64,000 nt of DNA. It comes from Bathymodiolus brooksi. Its lineage: Eukaryota; Mollusca; Bivalvia; Mytilida; Modiolidae. The notes below the pieces were generated by a model. That model was not told the origin of the DNA. It did no database searches and saw only the letters and a program-made list of their open reading frames with translations. The position numbers were made by a program, and so were the translations under genes. The DNA lies in the NCBI GenBank assembly GCA_963680875.1, contig OY804589.1, forward strand, positions 33,148,962 to 33,212,961. Reading direction: 5' to 3'. Below, one piece after another: positions 1-12,200 of this stretch. Position 1 is the first letter of the stretch. Every line of letters begins with the position of its first letter.

Positions 1-216
1 CCTGCTTCTTAGTAGACACCCGTCGTCGTGTTTCTCATATATATATACAGTCAAAATCCTGCTTCTTAATAGACACCCGTCGTCCTGTTTCTCATATATA
101 CAGTCAAAAACCTGCTTCTTAGTAAACACCCGTCGTCGTGTTTCTCATATATACAGTCAGAAACCTGCTTCTTAATAGGCACCCGTCGTCGTGTTTCTCA
201 TATATACAGTCAAAAT
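1..216. repeat. Right-hand part of a variant cassette, cut by the window start
   Basis: The first monomer (1-57) is the 57-bp type with an expanded TA tract. It is followed by the CGTCCTG monomer and by an AGTA-type monomer whose junction reads CAGAAACC. This is the order seen in the complete cassette at 3957-4265, so the window opens inside a cassette whose left half lies upstream. In this copy the second AGTAGAC site reads AGTAAAC. Confidence 0.85.
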
Positions 217-1270
217 CCTGCTTCTTAATAGACACCCGTCGTCGTGTTTCTCATATATACAGTTAAAATCCTGCTTCTTAATAGACAGCCGTCGTCGTGT
301 TTCTCATATATACAGTCTAAATCCTGCTTCTTAATAGACACCCGTCGTCGTGTTTCTCATATATACAGTCAAAATCCTGCTTCTTAATAGACACCCGTCG
401 TCGTGTTTCTCCTATATACAATCAAAATCCTACTTCTTAATAGACACCCGTCGTCGTGTTTCTCATATATACAGTCAAAATCCTGCTTCTTAATAGACAC
501 CCGTGGTCGTGTTTCTCATGTATACAGTCAAAATCCTGCTTCTTAATAGACACCGGTGGTCGTGTTTCTCCTATATACAGTCAAAAACCTGCTTCTTAAT
601 AGACACCCGCCGTCGTGTTTCTCCTATATACAGTCAAATTCCTGCTTCTTAATAGACACTCGTCGTCGTGTTTCTCATATATACAGTCAAAATCCTGCTT
701 CTTAATAGACAGCCGTCGTCGTGTTTCTCCTATATACAGTCAAAATCCTGCTTCTTAATAGACACCCGTTGTCGTGTTTCTCATATATACAGTCAAAATC
801 CTGCTTCTTAGTAGACACCCGTCGTCGTGTTTCTCATATATACAGTCAAAAACCTGCTTCTTAATAGACACCCGTCGTCGTGTTTCTCCTATATACAGTC
901 AAAATCCTCCTTCTTAATAGACAGCCGTCGTCGTGTTTCTCATATATACAGTCAAAATCCTGCTTCTTAATATACAGCCGCCGTCTTGTTTCTCATATAT
1001 ACAGTCAACATCCTGCTTCTTAATAGACACCCGTCGTCGTGTTTTTCATATATATACAGTCAAAAACCTGCTTCTTAGTAGACACCCGTCGTCGTGTTTC
1101 TCATATATATACAGTCAAAATCCTGCTTTATAATAGGCACCCGTCGTCGTGTTTCTCATATATACAGTCAAAATCCTGCTTCTTAATAGACACCCGTCGT
1201 CGTGTTTCTCATATATACAGTCAAAATCCTGCTTCTTAATAGACACCCGTCGTCGTGTTTCTCCTATATA
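217..1270. repeat. Irregular satellite block with a degenerate cassette
   Basis: Ordinary monomers with scattered private changes, for example GGTGGTCG near 554 and CATGTATAC near 519. A cassette begins at 933 but is reduced. Its two TA-variant monomers (1012-1066 and 1067-1121) are both 55 bp, whereas other cassettes with a second TA-variant monomer have 57 bp there. The CGTCCTG and second AGTAGAC monomers are missing before the TAGGCACCC monomer resumes. I found no clean long-range partner for this block. Confidence 0.7.
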
Positions 1271-1906
1271 CAGTCAAAATCCTGCTTCTTAATAGACACC
1301 CGTCGTCGTGTTTCTCCTATATACAATCAAAATTCTACTTCTTAATAGACACCCGTCGTCGTGTTTCTCATATATACAGTCAAAATCCTGCTTCTTAATA
1401 GACACCCGTCGTCGTGTTTCTCATATATACAATCAAAATCCTTCTTCTTAATAGACACCCGTGGTCGTGTTTCTCCTATATACAGTCAAAAACCTGCTTC
1501 TTAATAGACACCCGCCGTCGTGTTTCTCATATATACAGTCAAATTCCTGCTTCTTAATAGACACTCGTCGTCGTGTTTCTCATATATACAGTCAAAATCC
1601 TGCTTCTTAATAGACACCCGTCGTCGTGTTTCTCCTATATACAATCAAAATCCTACTTCTTAATAGACACCCGTCGTCGTGTTTCTCATATATACAGTCA
1701 AAATCCTGCTTCTTAATAGACACCCGTCGTCGTGTTTCTCATATATACAATCAAAATCCTTCTTCTTAATAGACACCCGTGGTCGTGTTTCTCCTATATA
1801 CAGTCAAAAACCTGCTTCTTAATAGACACCCGCGTCGTGTTTCTCATATATACAGTCAAATTCCTGCTTCTTAATAGACACTCGTCGTCGTGTTTCTCAT
1901 ATATAC
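1271..1906. repeat. Local tandem duplication of 6 monomers (318 bp, two copies)
   Basis: Two rare CAATC junction variants at 1324 and 1430 recur at 1642 and 1748, exactly 318 bp (6 x 53) later. The GTGGTCG, CAAATTCC and GACACTCG variants follow in the same order in both copies. The second copy contains a 52-bp monomer (1811-1862) where one C of CCCGCCG is lost, so that deletion came after the duplication. Edges are approximate to one monomer. Confidence 0.85.
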
Positions 1907-3956
1907 AGTCAAAATCCTGCTTCTTAATAGACAGCCGTCGTCGTGTTTCTCATATATACAGTCAAAATCCTGCTTCTTAATAGACACCCGTCGTCGTGTT
2001 TCTCATATATACAGTCAAAATCCTGCTTCTTAATAGACAGCCGTCGTCGTGTTTCTCATATATACAGTCAAAATCCTGCTTCTTAATAGACAGCCGTCGT
2101 CGTGTTTCTCCTATATACAGTCAAAAACCTGCTTCTTAATAGATACCCGTCGTCGTGTTTCTCATATATACAGTCAAAAACCTGCTTCTTAATAGACACC
2201 CGCCGTCGTGTTTCTCATATATACAGTCAAAAACCTCCTTCTTAATTAACACCCGCCGTCGTGTTTCTCATATATACAGTCAAAAACCTGCTTCATAATA
2301 AGTACCCGTCGTTGTGTTTCTCCTATATACAGTCAAAATCTTGCTTCTTAATAGACAGCCGTCGTCGTGTTTCTCATATATACAGTCAAAATCCTGCTTC
2401 TTAATAGACACCCGTCGTCGTGTTTCTCATATATACAGTCAAAATCCTGCTTCTTAATAGACACCCGTCGTCGTGTTTCTCATATATACAGTCAAAATCC
2501 TGCTTCTTAATAGACACCCGTCGTCGTGTTTCTCATATATACAGTCAAAATCCTGCTTCTTAATAGACACCCGTCGTCGTGTTTCTCCTATATACAGTCA
2601 AAAACTTGCTTCTTAATAGACACCCGTCGTCGTGTTTCTCCTATATACAGTCAAAATCCTGCTTCTTAATAGACACTCGTCGTCGTGTTTCTCATGTATA
2701 CAGTCAAAATCCTGCTTCTTAATAGACAGCCGTCGTCGTGTTTCTCATATATACAGTCAAAATCCTGCTTCTTAATAGACACCCGTCGTCGTGTTTCTCC
2801 TATATACAGTCAAAAACCTGCTTCTTAATACACAGCCGTCGTCGTGTTTCTCCTATATACAGTCAAAAACCTGCTTCTTAATAGACACCCGCCGTCGTGT
2901 TTCTCATATATACAGTCAAAAACCTCCTTCTTAATTAACACCCGCCGTCGTGTTTCTCATATATACAGTCAAAAACCTGCTTCATAATATGTACCCGTCG
3001 TTGTGTTTCTCCTATATAGAGTCAAAATCCTGCTTCTTAATAGACAGCCGTCGTCGTGTTTCTCCTATATACAGTCAAAATCCTGCTTCTTAATAGACAC
3101 CCGTCGTCGTGTTTCTCATATATACAGTCAAAATCCTGCTTCTTAATAGACAGCCGTCGTCGTGTTTCTCATATATACAGTCAAAATCCTGCTTCTTAAT
3201 AGACACCCTTCGTCCTGTTTCTCCTATATACAGTCAAAATCCTGCTTCTTAATAGACACCCGTCGTCGTGTTTCTCATATATACAGTCAAAATCCTGCTT
3301 CTTAATAGACAGCCGTCGTCATGTTTCTCATATATACAGTCAAAATTCTGCTTCTTAATAGACACCCGTCGTCGTGTTTCTCCTATATACAGTCAAAATC
3401 CTGCTTCTTAATAGACACCCGTCGTCGTGTTTCTCCTATATACAGTCAAAAACCTGCTTCTTTATAGACACCCGCCGTCGTGTTTCTCATATATACAGTC
3501 AAAATCCTGCTTCTTAATAGACACCCGTCGTCGTGTTTCTCCTATATACAGTCAAAAACCTGCTTCTTAATAGACACCCGCCGTCGTGTTTCTCATATAT
3601 ACAGTCAAAAACCTGCTTCTTAATAGAAACCCGGCGTCGTGTTTCTCCTATATACAGTCAAAATCCTGCTTCTTAATAGACACCCGTCGTCGTGTTTCTC
3701 ATATATACAGTCAAAATCCTGCTTCTTAATAGACATCCGTCGTCGTGTTTCTCATATATACAGTCAAAATCCTGCTTCTTAATAGACACCCGTCGTCGTG
3801 TTTCTCATATATACAGTCAACATCCTGCTTCTTAATAGACACCCGTCGTCGTGTTTCTCATATATACAGTCAAAAACCTGCTTCTTAATAGACACCTGTC
3901 GTCGTGTTTCTCCTATATACAGTCAAAATCCTCCTTCTTAATAGACAGCCGTCGTC

Positions 3957-4265
3957 GTGTTTCTCATATATACAGTAAAAATCCTGCTTCTTAATATACA
4001 GCCGCCGTCTTGTTTCTCATATATACAGTCAACATCCTACTTCTTAATAGACACCCGTAGTCGTGTTTTTCATATATATACAGTCAAAAACCTGCTTCTT
4101 AGTAGACACCCGTCGTCGTGTTTCTCATATATATATACAGTCAAAATCCTGCTTCTTAATAGACACCCGTCGTCCTGTTTCTCATATATACAGTCAAAAA
4201 CCTGCTTCTTAGTAGACACCCGTCGTCGTGTTTCTCATATATACAGTCAGAAACCTGCTTCTTAA
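3957..4265. repeat. Reference copy of the long variant cassette (55-bp and 57-bp monomers)
   Basis: A run of linked unusual monomers. In order: a CAGTAAAAATCC junction; GCCGCCGTCTTG; CAACATCC; a 55-bp monomer at 4036-4090 with GTTTTTC and two extra TA-tract bases; a 57-bp AGTAGAC monomer at 4091-4147 with four extra TA bases; CGTCCTG; a second AGTAGAC; and CAGAAACC. Long copies start at 3957, 5341, 21751, 23506, 39892, 45410, 47218, 55608, 57628, 59012 and 60766. The indels change the local frame and create an open stretch of about 100 codons from a GTG. That is an artefact of repeat phase, not evidence of a gene. Confidence 0.9.
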
Positions 4266-5849
4266 TAGACACCCGTCGTCGTGTTTCTCATATATACAGT
4301 CAAAAACCTGCTTCTTAATAGGCACCCGTCGTCGTGTTTCTCATATATACAGTCAAAATCCTGCTTCTTAATAGACACCCGCCGTCGTGTTTCTCATATA
4401 TACAGTCAAAATCCTGCTTCTTAATAGACAGCCGTCGTCGTGTTTCTCCTATATACACTCAAAATCCTGCTTCTTAATAGACACCCGTCGTCGTGTTTCT
4501 CCTATATACTGTCAAAATCCTGCTTCTTAATAGACACCCGTCGTCGGGTTTCTCCTATATACAGTCAAAATCCTGTTTCTTAATAGACACCCGTCGTCGT
4601 GTTTCTCATATATACAGTCAAAATCCTGCTTCTTAATAGACACCCGTCGTCGTGTTTCTCATATATATAGTCAAAATCCTGCTTCTTAATAGACACCCGT
4701 CGTCGTGTTTCTCATATATACAGTCAAAATCCTGCTTCTTAATAGACACCCGTCGTCGTGTTTCTCATATATACAGTCAAAAACCTGCTTCTTTATAGAC
4801 ACCCGCCGTCGTGTTTCTCATATATACAGTCAAAATCCTGCTTCTTAATAGACACCCGTCGTCTTGTTTCTCCTATATACAGTCAAAAACCTGCTTCTTA
4901 ATAGACACCCGCCGTCGTGTTTCTCATATATACAGTCAAAAACCTGCTTCTTAATAGACACCCACCGTTATGTTTCTCATATATACAGTCAAAAACCTGC
5001 TTCTTAATAGACACCCGGCGTCGTGTTTCTCCTATATACAGTCAAAATCCTGCTTCTTAATAGACACCCGTCGTCGTGTTTCTCATATATACAGTCAAAA
5101 TCCTGCTTCTTAATAGACACCCGTCGTCGTGTTTCTCATATATACAGTCAAAATCCTGCTTCTTAATAGACACCCGTCGTCGTGTTTCTCATATATACAG
5201 TCAAAATCCTGCTTCTTAGTAGACACCCGTCGTCGTGTTTCTCATATATACAGTCAAAAACCTGCTTCTTAATAGACACCTGTCGTCGTGTTTCTCCTAT
5301 ATACAGTCAAAATCCTCCTTCTTAATAGACAGCCGTCGTCGTGTTTCTCATATATACAGTAAAAATCCTGCTTCTTAATATACAGCCGCCGTCTTGTTTC
5401 TCATATATACAGTCAACATCCTGCTTCTTAATAGACACCCGTCGTCGTGTTTTTCATATATATACAGTCAAAAACCTGCTTCTTAGTAGACACCCGTCGT
5501 CGTGTTTCTCATATATATATACAGTCAAAATCCTGCTTCTTAATAGACACCCGTCGTCCTGTTTCTCATATATACAGTCAAAAACCTGCTTCTTAGTAGA
5601 CACCCGTCGCCGTGTTTCTCATATATACAGTCAGAAACCTGCTTCTTAATAGACACCCGTCGTCGTGTTTCTCATATATACAGTCAAAAACCTGCTTCTT
5701 AATAGGCACCCGTCGTCGTGTTTCTCATATATACAGTCAAAATCCTGCTTCTTAATAGACACCCGCCGTCGTGTTTCTCATATATACAGTCAAAATCCTG
5801 CTTCTTAATAGACAGCCGTCGTCGTGTTTCTCATATATACACTCAAAAT

Positions 5850-5905
5850 CCTGCTTCTTAATAGACACCCACAGTCGTCGTGTTTCTCCTATATACAGTC
5901 AAAAT
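5850..5905. repeat. 56-bp monomer with a 3-bp insertion (representative of nine)
   Basis: CCCGTCGTCG is replaced by CCCACAGTCGTCG, adding three bases. Nine copies are present, near 5870, 9743, 13038, 14687, 16811, 24035, 47748, 51727 and 61295. Each lies roughly 0.4-0.5 kb downstream of a cassette, always after a monomer whose junction reads CACTC. The insertion therefore seems to have arisen once and been spread with its neighbours. Confidence 0.9.
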
Positions 5906-7601
5906 CCTGCTTCTTAATAGACACCCGTCGTCGTGTTTCTCATATATACAGTCAAAATCCTGCTTCTTAATAGACACCCGTCGTCGTGTTTCTCATATAT
6001 ACAGTCAAAATCCTGCTTCTTAATAGACACCCGTCGTCGTGTTTCTCCTATATACAGTCAAAATCCTGCTTCTTAATAGACACCCGTCGTCGTGTTTCTC
6101 CTATATACAGTCAAAATCCTGCTTCTTAATAGACACCCGTCGTCGTGTTTCTCATATATACAGTCAAAATCCTGCTTCTTATTAGACACCCGTCGTCGTG
6201 TTTCTCCTATATACAGTCAAAAACCTGCTTCTTAATAGACACAGGCCGTCGTGTTTCTCATATATACAGTCAAAAACCTGCTTCTTAATAGACACCCACC
6301 GTCGTGTTTCTCATATATACAGTCAAAAACCTGCTTCTTAATAGACACCCGTCGTCGTGTTTCTCATATATACAGTCAAAATTCTGCTTCTTAATAGACA
6401 CCCACCGTCGTGTTTCTCATATATACAGTCAAAAACCTGCTTCTTAATAGACACTCGTCGTCGTGTTTCTCATATATACAGTCAAAATCCTGCTTCTTAA
6501 TAGACAGCCGTCGTCGTGTTTCTCATATATAGAGTCAAAATCCTGATTCTTAATAGACACCCGTCGTCATGTTTCTCCTATATAGAGTCAAAAACCTGCT
6601 TCTTAATAGACACCCGTCGTCGTTTTTCTCATATATACAGTCAAAAACCTGCTTCTTAATAGAAACCCGCCGTCGTGTTTCTCATATATACAGTCAAAAA
6701 CCTCCTTCTTAATAAACACCCGCCGTCGTGTTTCTCATATATACAGTCAAAAACCTGCTTCATAATAGATACCCGTCGTCGTGTTTCTCCTATATACAGT
6801 CAAAATCCTGCTTCTTAATAGACACCCGTTGTCGTGTTTCTCATATATACAGTCAAAATCCTGCTTCTTAATAGACACCCGTCGTCGTGTTTCTCATATA
6901 TACAGTCAAAATCCTGCTTCTTAATAGACAGCCGTCGTCGTGTTTCTCATATATACAGTCAAAATCCTGCTTCTTAATAGACACCCGTCGTCGTGTTTCT
7001 CCTATATACAGTCAAAATCCTGCTTCTTTATAGACACCCGTCGTCGTGTTTCTCATATATACAGTCAAAATCCTGCTTCTTACTAGACAGCCGTCGTCGT
7101 GTTTCTCATATATACAGTCAAAATTCTGCTTCTTAATAGACACCCGTCGTCGTGTTTCTCCTATATACAGTCAAAATCCTGCTTCTTAATAGACACCCGT
7201 CGTCGTGTTTCTCCTATATACAGTCAAAAACCTGCTTCTTTATAGACACCCGCCGTCGTGTTTCTCATATATACAGTCAAAATCCTGCTTCTTAATAGAC
7301 ACCCGTTGTCGTGTTTCTCATATATACATTCAAAAACCTGCTTCTTAATAGACACCCTCCGTCGTGTTTCTCATATATACAGTCAAAAACCTGCTTCTTA
7401 ATAGACACCCACCGTTGTGTTTCTCATATATACAGTCAAAAACCTGCTTCTTAATAGACACCCGTCGTCGTGTTTCTCCTATATACAGTCAAAATCCTGC
7501 TTCTTAATAGGAACCCGTCGTCGTGTTTCTCATATATACAGCCAAAATCCTGCTTCTTAATAGACACCCGTCGTCGTGTTTCTCATATATACAGTCAAAA
7601 T

Positions 7602-7655
7602 CCTGCTTCTTAATAGACACCCCGTCGTCGTGTTTCTCATATATACAGTCAAAAT
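7602..7655. repeat. 54-bp monomer with one extra C (representative of four)
   Basis: CACCCGTCG is extended to CACCCCGTCG. The same change recurs near 18562, 49499 and 52526. All four lie in the same neighbourhood: a CAGCCAAAATCC junction upstream, an AGTAGAC monomer downstream, then CCTCCTTC. They are block copies, not independent insertions. Confidence 0.9.
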
Positions 7656-9260
7656 CCTGCTTCTTAGTAGACACCCGTCGTCGTGTTTCTCATATATACA
7701 GTCAAAAACCTGCTTCTTAATAGACACCCGTCGTCGTGTTTCTCCTATATACAGTCAAAATCCTCCTTCTTAATAGACAGCCGTCGTCGTGTTTCTCCTA
7801 TATACAATCAAAATCCTACTTCTTAATAGACACCCGTCGTCGTGTTTCTCATATATACAGTCAAAATCCTGCTTCTTAATAGACACCCGTCGTCGTGTTT
7901 CTCATATATACAATCAAAATCCTTCTTCTTAATAGACACCCGTGGTCGTGTTTCTCCTATATACAATCAAAAACCTGCTTCTTAATAGACACCCGCCGTC
8001 GTGTTTCTCATATATACAGTCAAATTCCTGCTTCTTAATAGACACTCGTCGTCGTGTTTCTCATATATACAGTCAAAATCCTGCTTCTTAATAGACAGCC
8101 GTCGTCGTGTTTCTCATATATACAGTCAAAATCGTGCTTCTTAATAGACACCCGTCGTCGTGTTTCTCATATATACAGTCAAAATCCTGCTTCTTAATAG
8201 ACACCCGTCGTCGTGTTTCTCATATATACAGTCAAAATCCTGCTTCTTAATAGACACCCGTCGTCGTGTTTCTCCTATATACAGTCAAAAACTTGCTTCT
8301 TAATAGACACCCGTCGTCGTGTTTCTCCTATATACAGTCAAAATCCTGCTTCTTAATAGACACCCGTCGTCGTGTTTCTCATATATACAGTCAAAATCCT
8401 GCTTCTTAATAGACAGCCGTCGTCGTGTTTCTCATATATACAGTCAAAATCCTGCTTCTTAATAGACAGCCGTCGTCGTGTTTCTCCTATATACAGTCAA
8501 AAACCTGCTTCTTAATAGATACCCGTCGTCGTGTTTCTCATATATAGAGTCAAAAACCTGCTTCTTAATAGACACCCGCCGTCGTGTTTCTCATATATAC
8601 AGTCAAAAACCTCCTTCTTAATTAACACCCGCCGTCGTGTTTCTCATATATACAGTCAAAAACCTGCTTCATAATAAGTACCCGTCGTTGTGTTTCTCCT
8701 ATATACAGTCAAAATCTTGCTTCTTAATAGACAGCCGTCGTCGTGTTTCTCATATATACAGTCAAAATCCTGCTTCTTAATAGACACCCGTCGTCGTGTT
8801 TCTCATATATACAGTCAAAATCCTGCTTCTTAATAGACACCCGTCGTCGTGTTTCTCATATATACAGTCAAAATCCTGCTTCTTAATAGACACCCGTCGT
8901 CGTGTTTCTCATATATACAGTCAAACATCTGCTTCTTAATAGACACCCGCCGTCGTGTTTCTCCTATATACAGTCAAATTCCTGCTTCTTAATAGACACT
9001 CGTCGTCGTGTTTCTCATATATACAGTCAAAATCCTGCTTCTTAATAGACAGCCGTCGTCGTGTTTCTCATATATACAGTCAAAATCCTGCTTCTTAATA
9101 GACACCCGTCGTCGTGTTTCTCCTATATACAGTCAAAAACCTGCTTCTTAATAGACACCCGTCGTCGTGTTTCTCATATATACAGTCAAAAACCTGCTTC
9201 TTAATAGACACCCGTCGTCGTGTTTCTCATATATACAGTCAAAAACCTCCTTCTTAATTA

Positions 9261-12200
9261 TCACCCGTCGTCGTGTTTCTCCTATATACAGTCAAAATCC
9301 TTCTTCTTAATAGACAGCCGTCGTCGTGTTTCTCATATATACAGTCAACATCCTGCTTCTTAATAGACACCCGTCGTCGTGTTTTTCATATATATACAGT
9401 CAAAATCCTGCTTCTTAATAGACACCCGTCGTCCTGTTTCTCATATATACAGTCAAAAACCTGCTTCTTAGTAGACACCCGTCGTCGTGTTTCTCATATA
9501 TACAGTCAGAAACCTGCTTCTTAATAGACACCCGTCGTCGTGTTTCTCATATATACAGTCAAAAACCTGCTTCTTAATAGGCACCCGTCGTCGTGTTTCT
9601 CATATATACAGTCAAAATCCTGCTTCTTAATAGACACCCGCCGTCGTGTTTCTCATATATACAGTCAAAATCCTGCTTCTTAATAGACAGCCGTCGTCGT
9701 GTTTCTCATATATACACTCAAAATCCTGCTTCTTAATAGACACCCACAGTCGTCGTGTTTCTCCTATATACAGTCAAAATCCTGCTTCTTAATAGACACC
9801 CGTCGTCGTGTTTCTCATATATACAGTCAAAATCCTGCTTCTTAATAGACACCCGTCGTCGTGTTTCTCATATATACAGTCAAAATCCTGCTTCTTAATA
9901 GACACCCGTCGTCGTGTTTCTCCTATATACGGTCAAAATCCTGCTTCTTAATAGACACCCGTCGTCGTGTTTCTCCTATATACAGTCAAAATCCTGCTTC
10001 TTAATAGACACCCGTCGTCGTGTTTCTCATATATACAGTCAAAATCCTGCTTCTTATTAGACACCCGTCGTCGTGTTTCTCCTATATACAGTCAAAAACC
10101 TGCTTCTTAATAGACGCAGGCCGTCGTGTTTCTCATATATACAGTCAAAAACCTGCTTCTTAATAGACACCCACCGTCGTGTTTCTCATATATACAGTCA
10201 AAAACCTGCTTCTTAATAGACACCCGTCGTCGTGTTTCTCATATATACAGTCAAAATCCTGCTTCTTAATAGACACCCACCGTCGTGTTTCTCATATATA
10301 CAGTCAAAAACCTGCTTCTTAATAGACACTCGTCGTCGTGTTTCTCATATATACAGTCAAAATCCTGCTTCTTAATAGACAGCCGTCGTCGTGTTTCTCA
10401 TATATACAGTCAAAATCCTGATTCTTAATAGACACCCGTCGTCATGTTTCTCCTATATAGAGTCAAAAACCTGCTTCTTAATAGACACCCGTCGTCGTGT
10501 TTCTCATATATACAGTCAAAAACCTGCTTCTTAATAGACACTCGTCGTCGTGTTTCTCATATATACAGTCAAAATCCTGCTTCTTAATAGACAGCCGTCG
10601 TCGTGTTTCTCATATATACAGTCAAAATCCTGCTTCTTAATAGACACCCGTCGTCGTGTTTCTCCTATATACAGTCAAAAACCTGCTTCTTAATAGACAC
10701 CCGTCGTCGTGTTTCTCATATATACAGTCAAAAACCTGCTTCTTAATAGACACCCGTCGTCGTGTTTCTCATATATACAGTCAAAAACCTCCTTCTTAAT
10801 TATCACCCGTCGTCGTGTTTCTCCTATATACAGTCAAAATCCTGCTTCTTAATAGACAGCCGTCGTCGTGTTTCTCATATATACAGTCAAAAACCTGCTT
10901 CTTTATAGACAGCCGTCGTCGTGTTTCTCATATATACAGTAAAAATCCTGCTTCTTAATATACAGCCGCCGTCTTGTTTCTCATATATACAGTCAACATT
11001 CTGCTTCTTAATAGACACCCGTCGTCGTGTTTTTCATATATATACAGTCAAAATCCTGCTTCTTAATAGACACCCGTCGTCCTGTTTCTCATATATACAG
11101 TCAAAAACCTGCTTCTTAGTAGACACCCGTCGTCGTGTTTCTCATATATACAGTCAGAAACCTGCTTCTTAATAGACACCCGTCGTCGTGTTTCTCATAT
11201 ATACAGTCAAAAACCTGCTTCTTAATAGGCACCCGTCGTCGTGTTTCTCATATATACAGTCAAAATCCTGCTTCTTAATAGACACTCGTCGTCGTGTTTC
11301 TCATATATACAGTCAAAATCCTGCTTCTTAATAGACACCCGTCGTCGTGTTTCTCATATATACAGTCAAAATCCTGCTTCTTAATAGACACCCGTCGTCG
11401 TGTTTCTCATATATACAGTCAAAATCCTGCTTCTTAATAGACACCCGTCGTCGTGTTTCTCCTATATACAGTCAAAAACTTGCTTCTTAATAGACACCCG
11501 TCGTCGTGTTTCTCCTATATACAGTCAAAATCCTGCTTCTTAATAGACACCCGTCGTCGTGTTTCTCATATATACAGTCAAAATCCTGCTTCTTAATAGA
11601 CAGCCGTCGTCGTGTTTCTCATATATACAGTCAAAATCCTGCTTCTTAATAGACAGCCGTCGTCGTGTTTCTCCTATATACAGTCAAAAACCTGCTTCTT
11701 AATAGATACCCGTCGTCGTGTTTCTCATATATAGAGTCAAAAACCTGCTTCTTAATAGACACCCGCCGTCGTGTTTCTCATATATACAGTCAAAAACCTC
11801 CTTCTTAATTAACACCCGCCGTCGTGTTTCTCATATATACAGTCAAAAACCTGCTTCATAATAAGTACCCGTCGTTGTGTTTCTCCTATATACAGTCAAA
11901 ATCTTGCTTCTTAATAGACAGCCGTCGTCGTGTTTCTCATATATACAGTCAAAATCCTGCTTCTTAATAGACACCCGTCGTCGTGTTTCTCATATATACA
12001 GTCAAAATCCTGCTTCTTAATAGACACCCGTCGTCGTGTTTCTCATATATACAGTCAAAATCCTGCTTCTTAATAGACACCCGTCGTCGTGTTTCTCATA
12101 TATACAGTCAAACATCTGCTTCTTAATAGACACCCGCCGTCGTGTTTCTCCTATATACAGTCAAATTCCTGCTTCTTAATAGACACTCGTCGTCGTGTTT

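Larger units (their letters stand above)
1560..9260. repeat. Satellite block colinear with about 42.75-51.14 kb
   Basis: Rare markers occur in the same order in both places. CAATC at 1642 pairs with 42829; TTCGTCCTG at 3209 with 44609 (offset 41,400); TCTTGTTTC at 4862 with 46739 (offset 41,877); AAACATCTG at 8922 with 50799; AATTATCACCC at 9256 with 51133. The offset grows by 477 bp between 3.2 and 4.9 kb, which is 9 monomers missing from this copy near 4.7 kb. The block holds cassettes at 3957 and 5341. Confidence 0.85.

Noticed and set aside
3201..3220. TTCGTCCTG (also near 39091 and 44609) as a CENP-B box
   Set aside because: Only the TTCG core agrees; the A and CGGG positions required by the box pattern are missing.
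3957..4265. Open frames of 65-102 codons on the + strand here and at about 28 similar places, with repetitive Cys/Ser/Tyr/Ile-rich translations
   Set aside because: They start at GTG inside the repeat and end at the TAA of a later monomer. They are longer than usual only because length-variant monomers delay the in-frame stop. The translation is the same monomer read in its three frames in turn. There is no ribosome site and no non-satellite flank.
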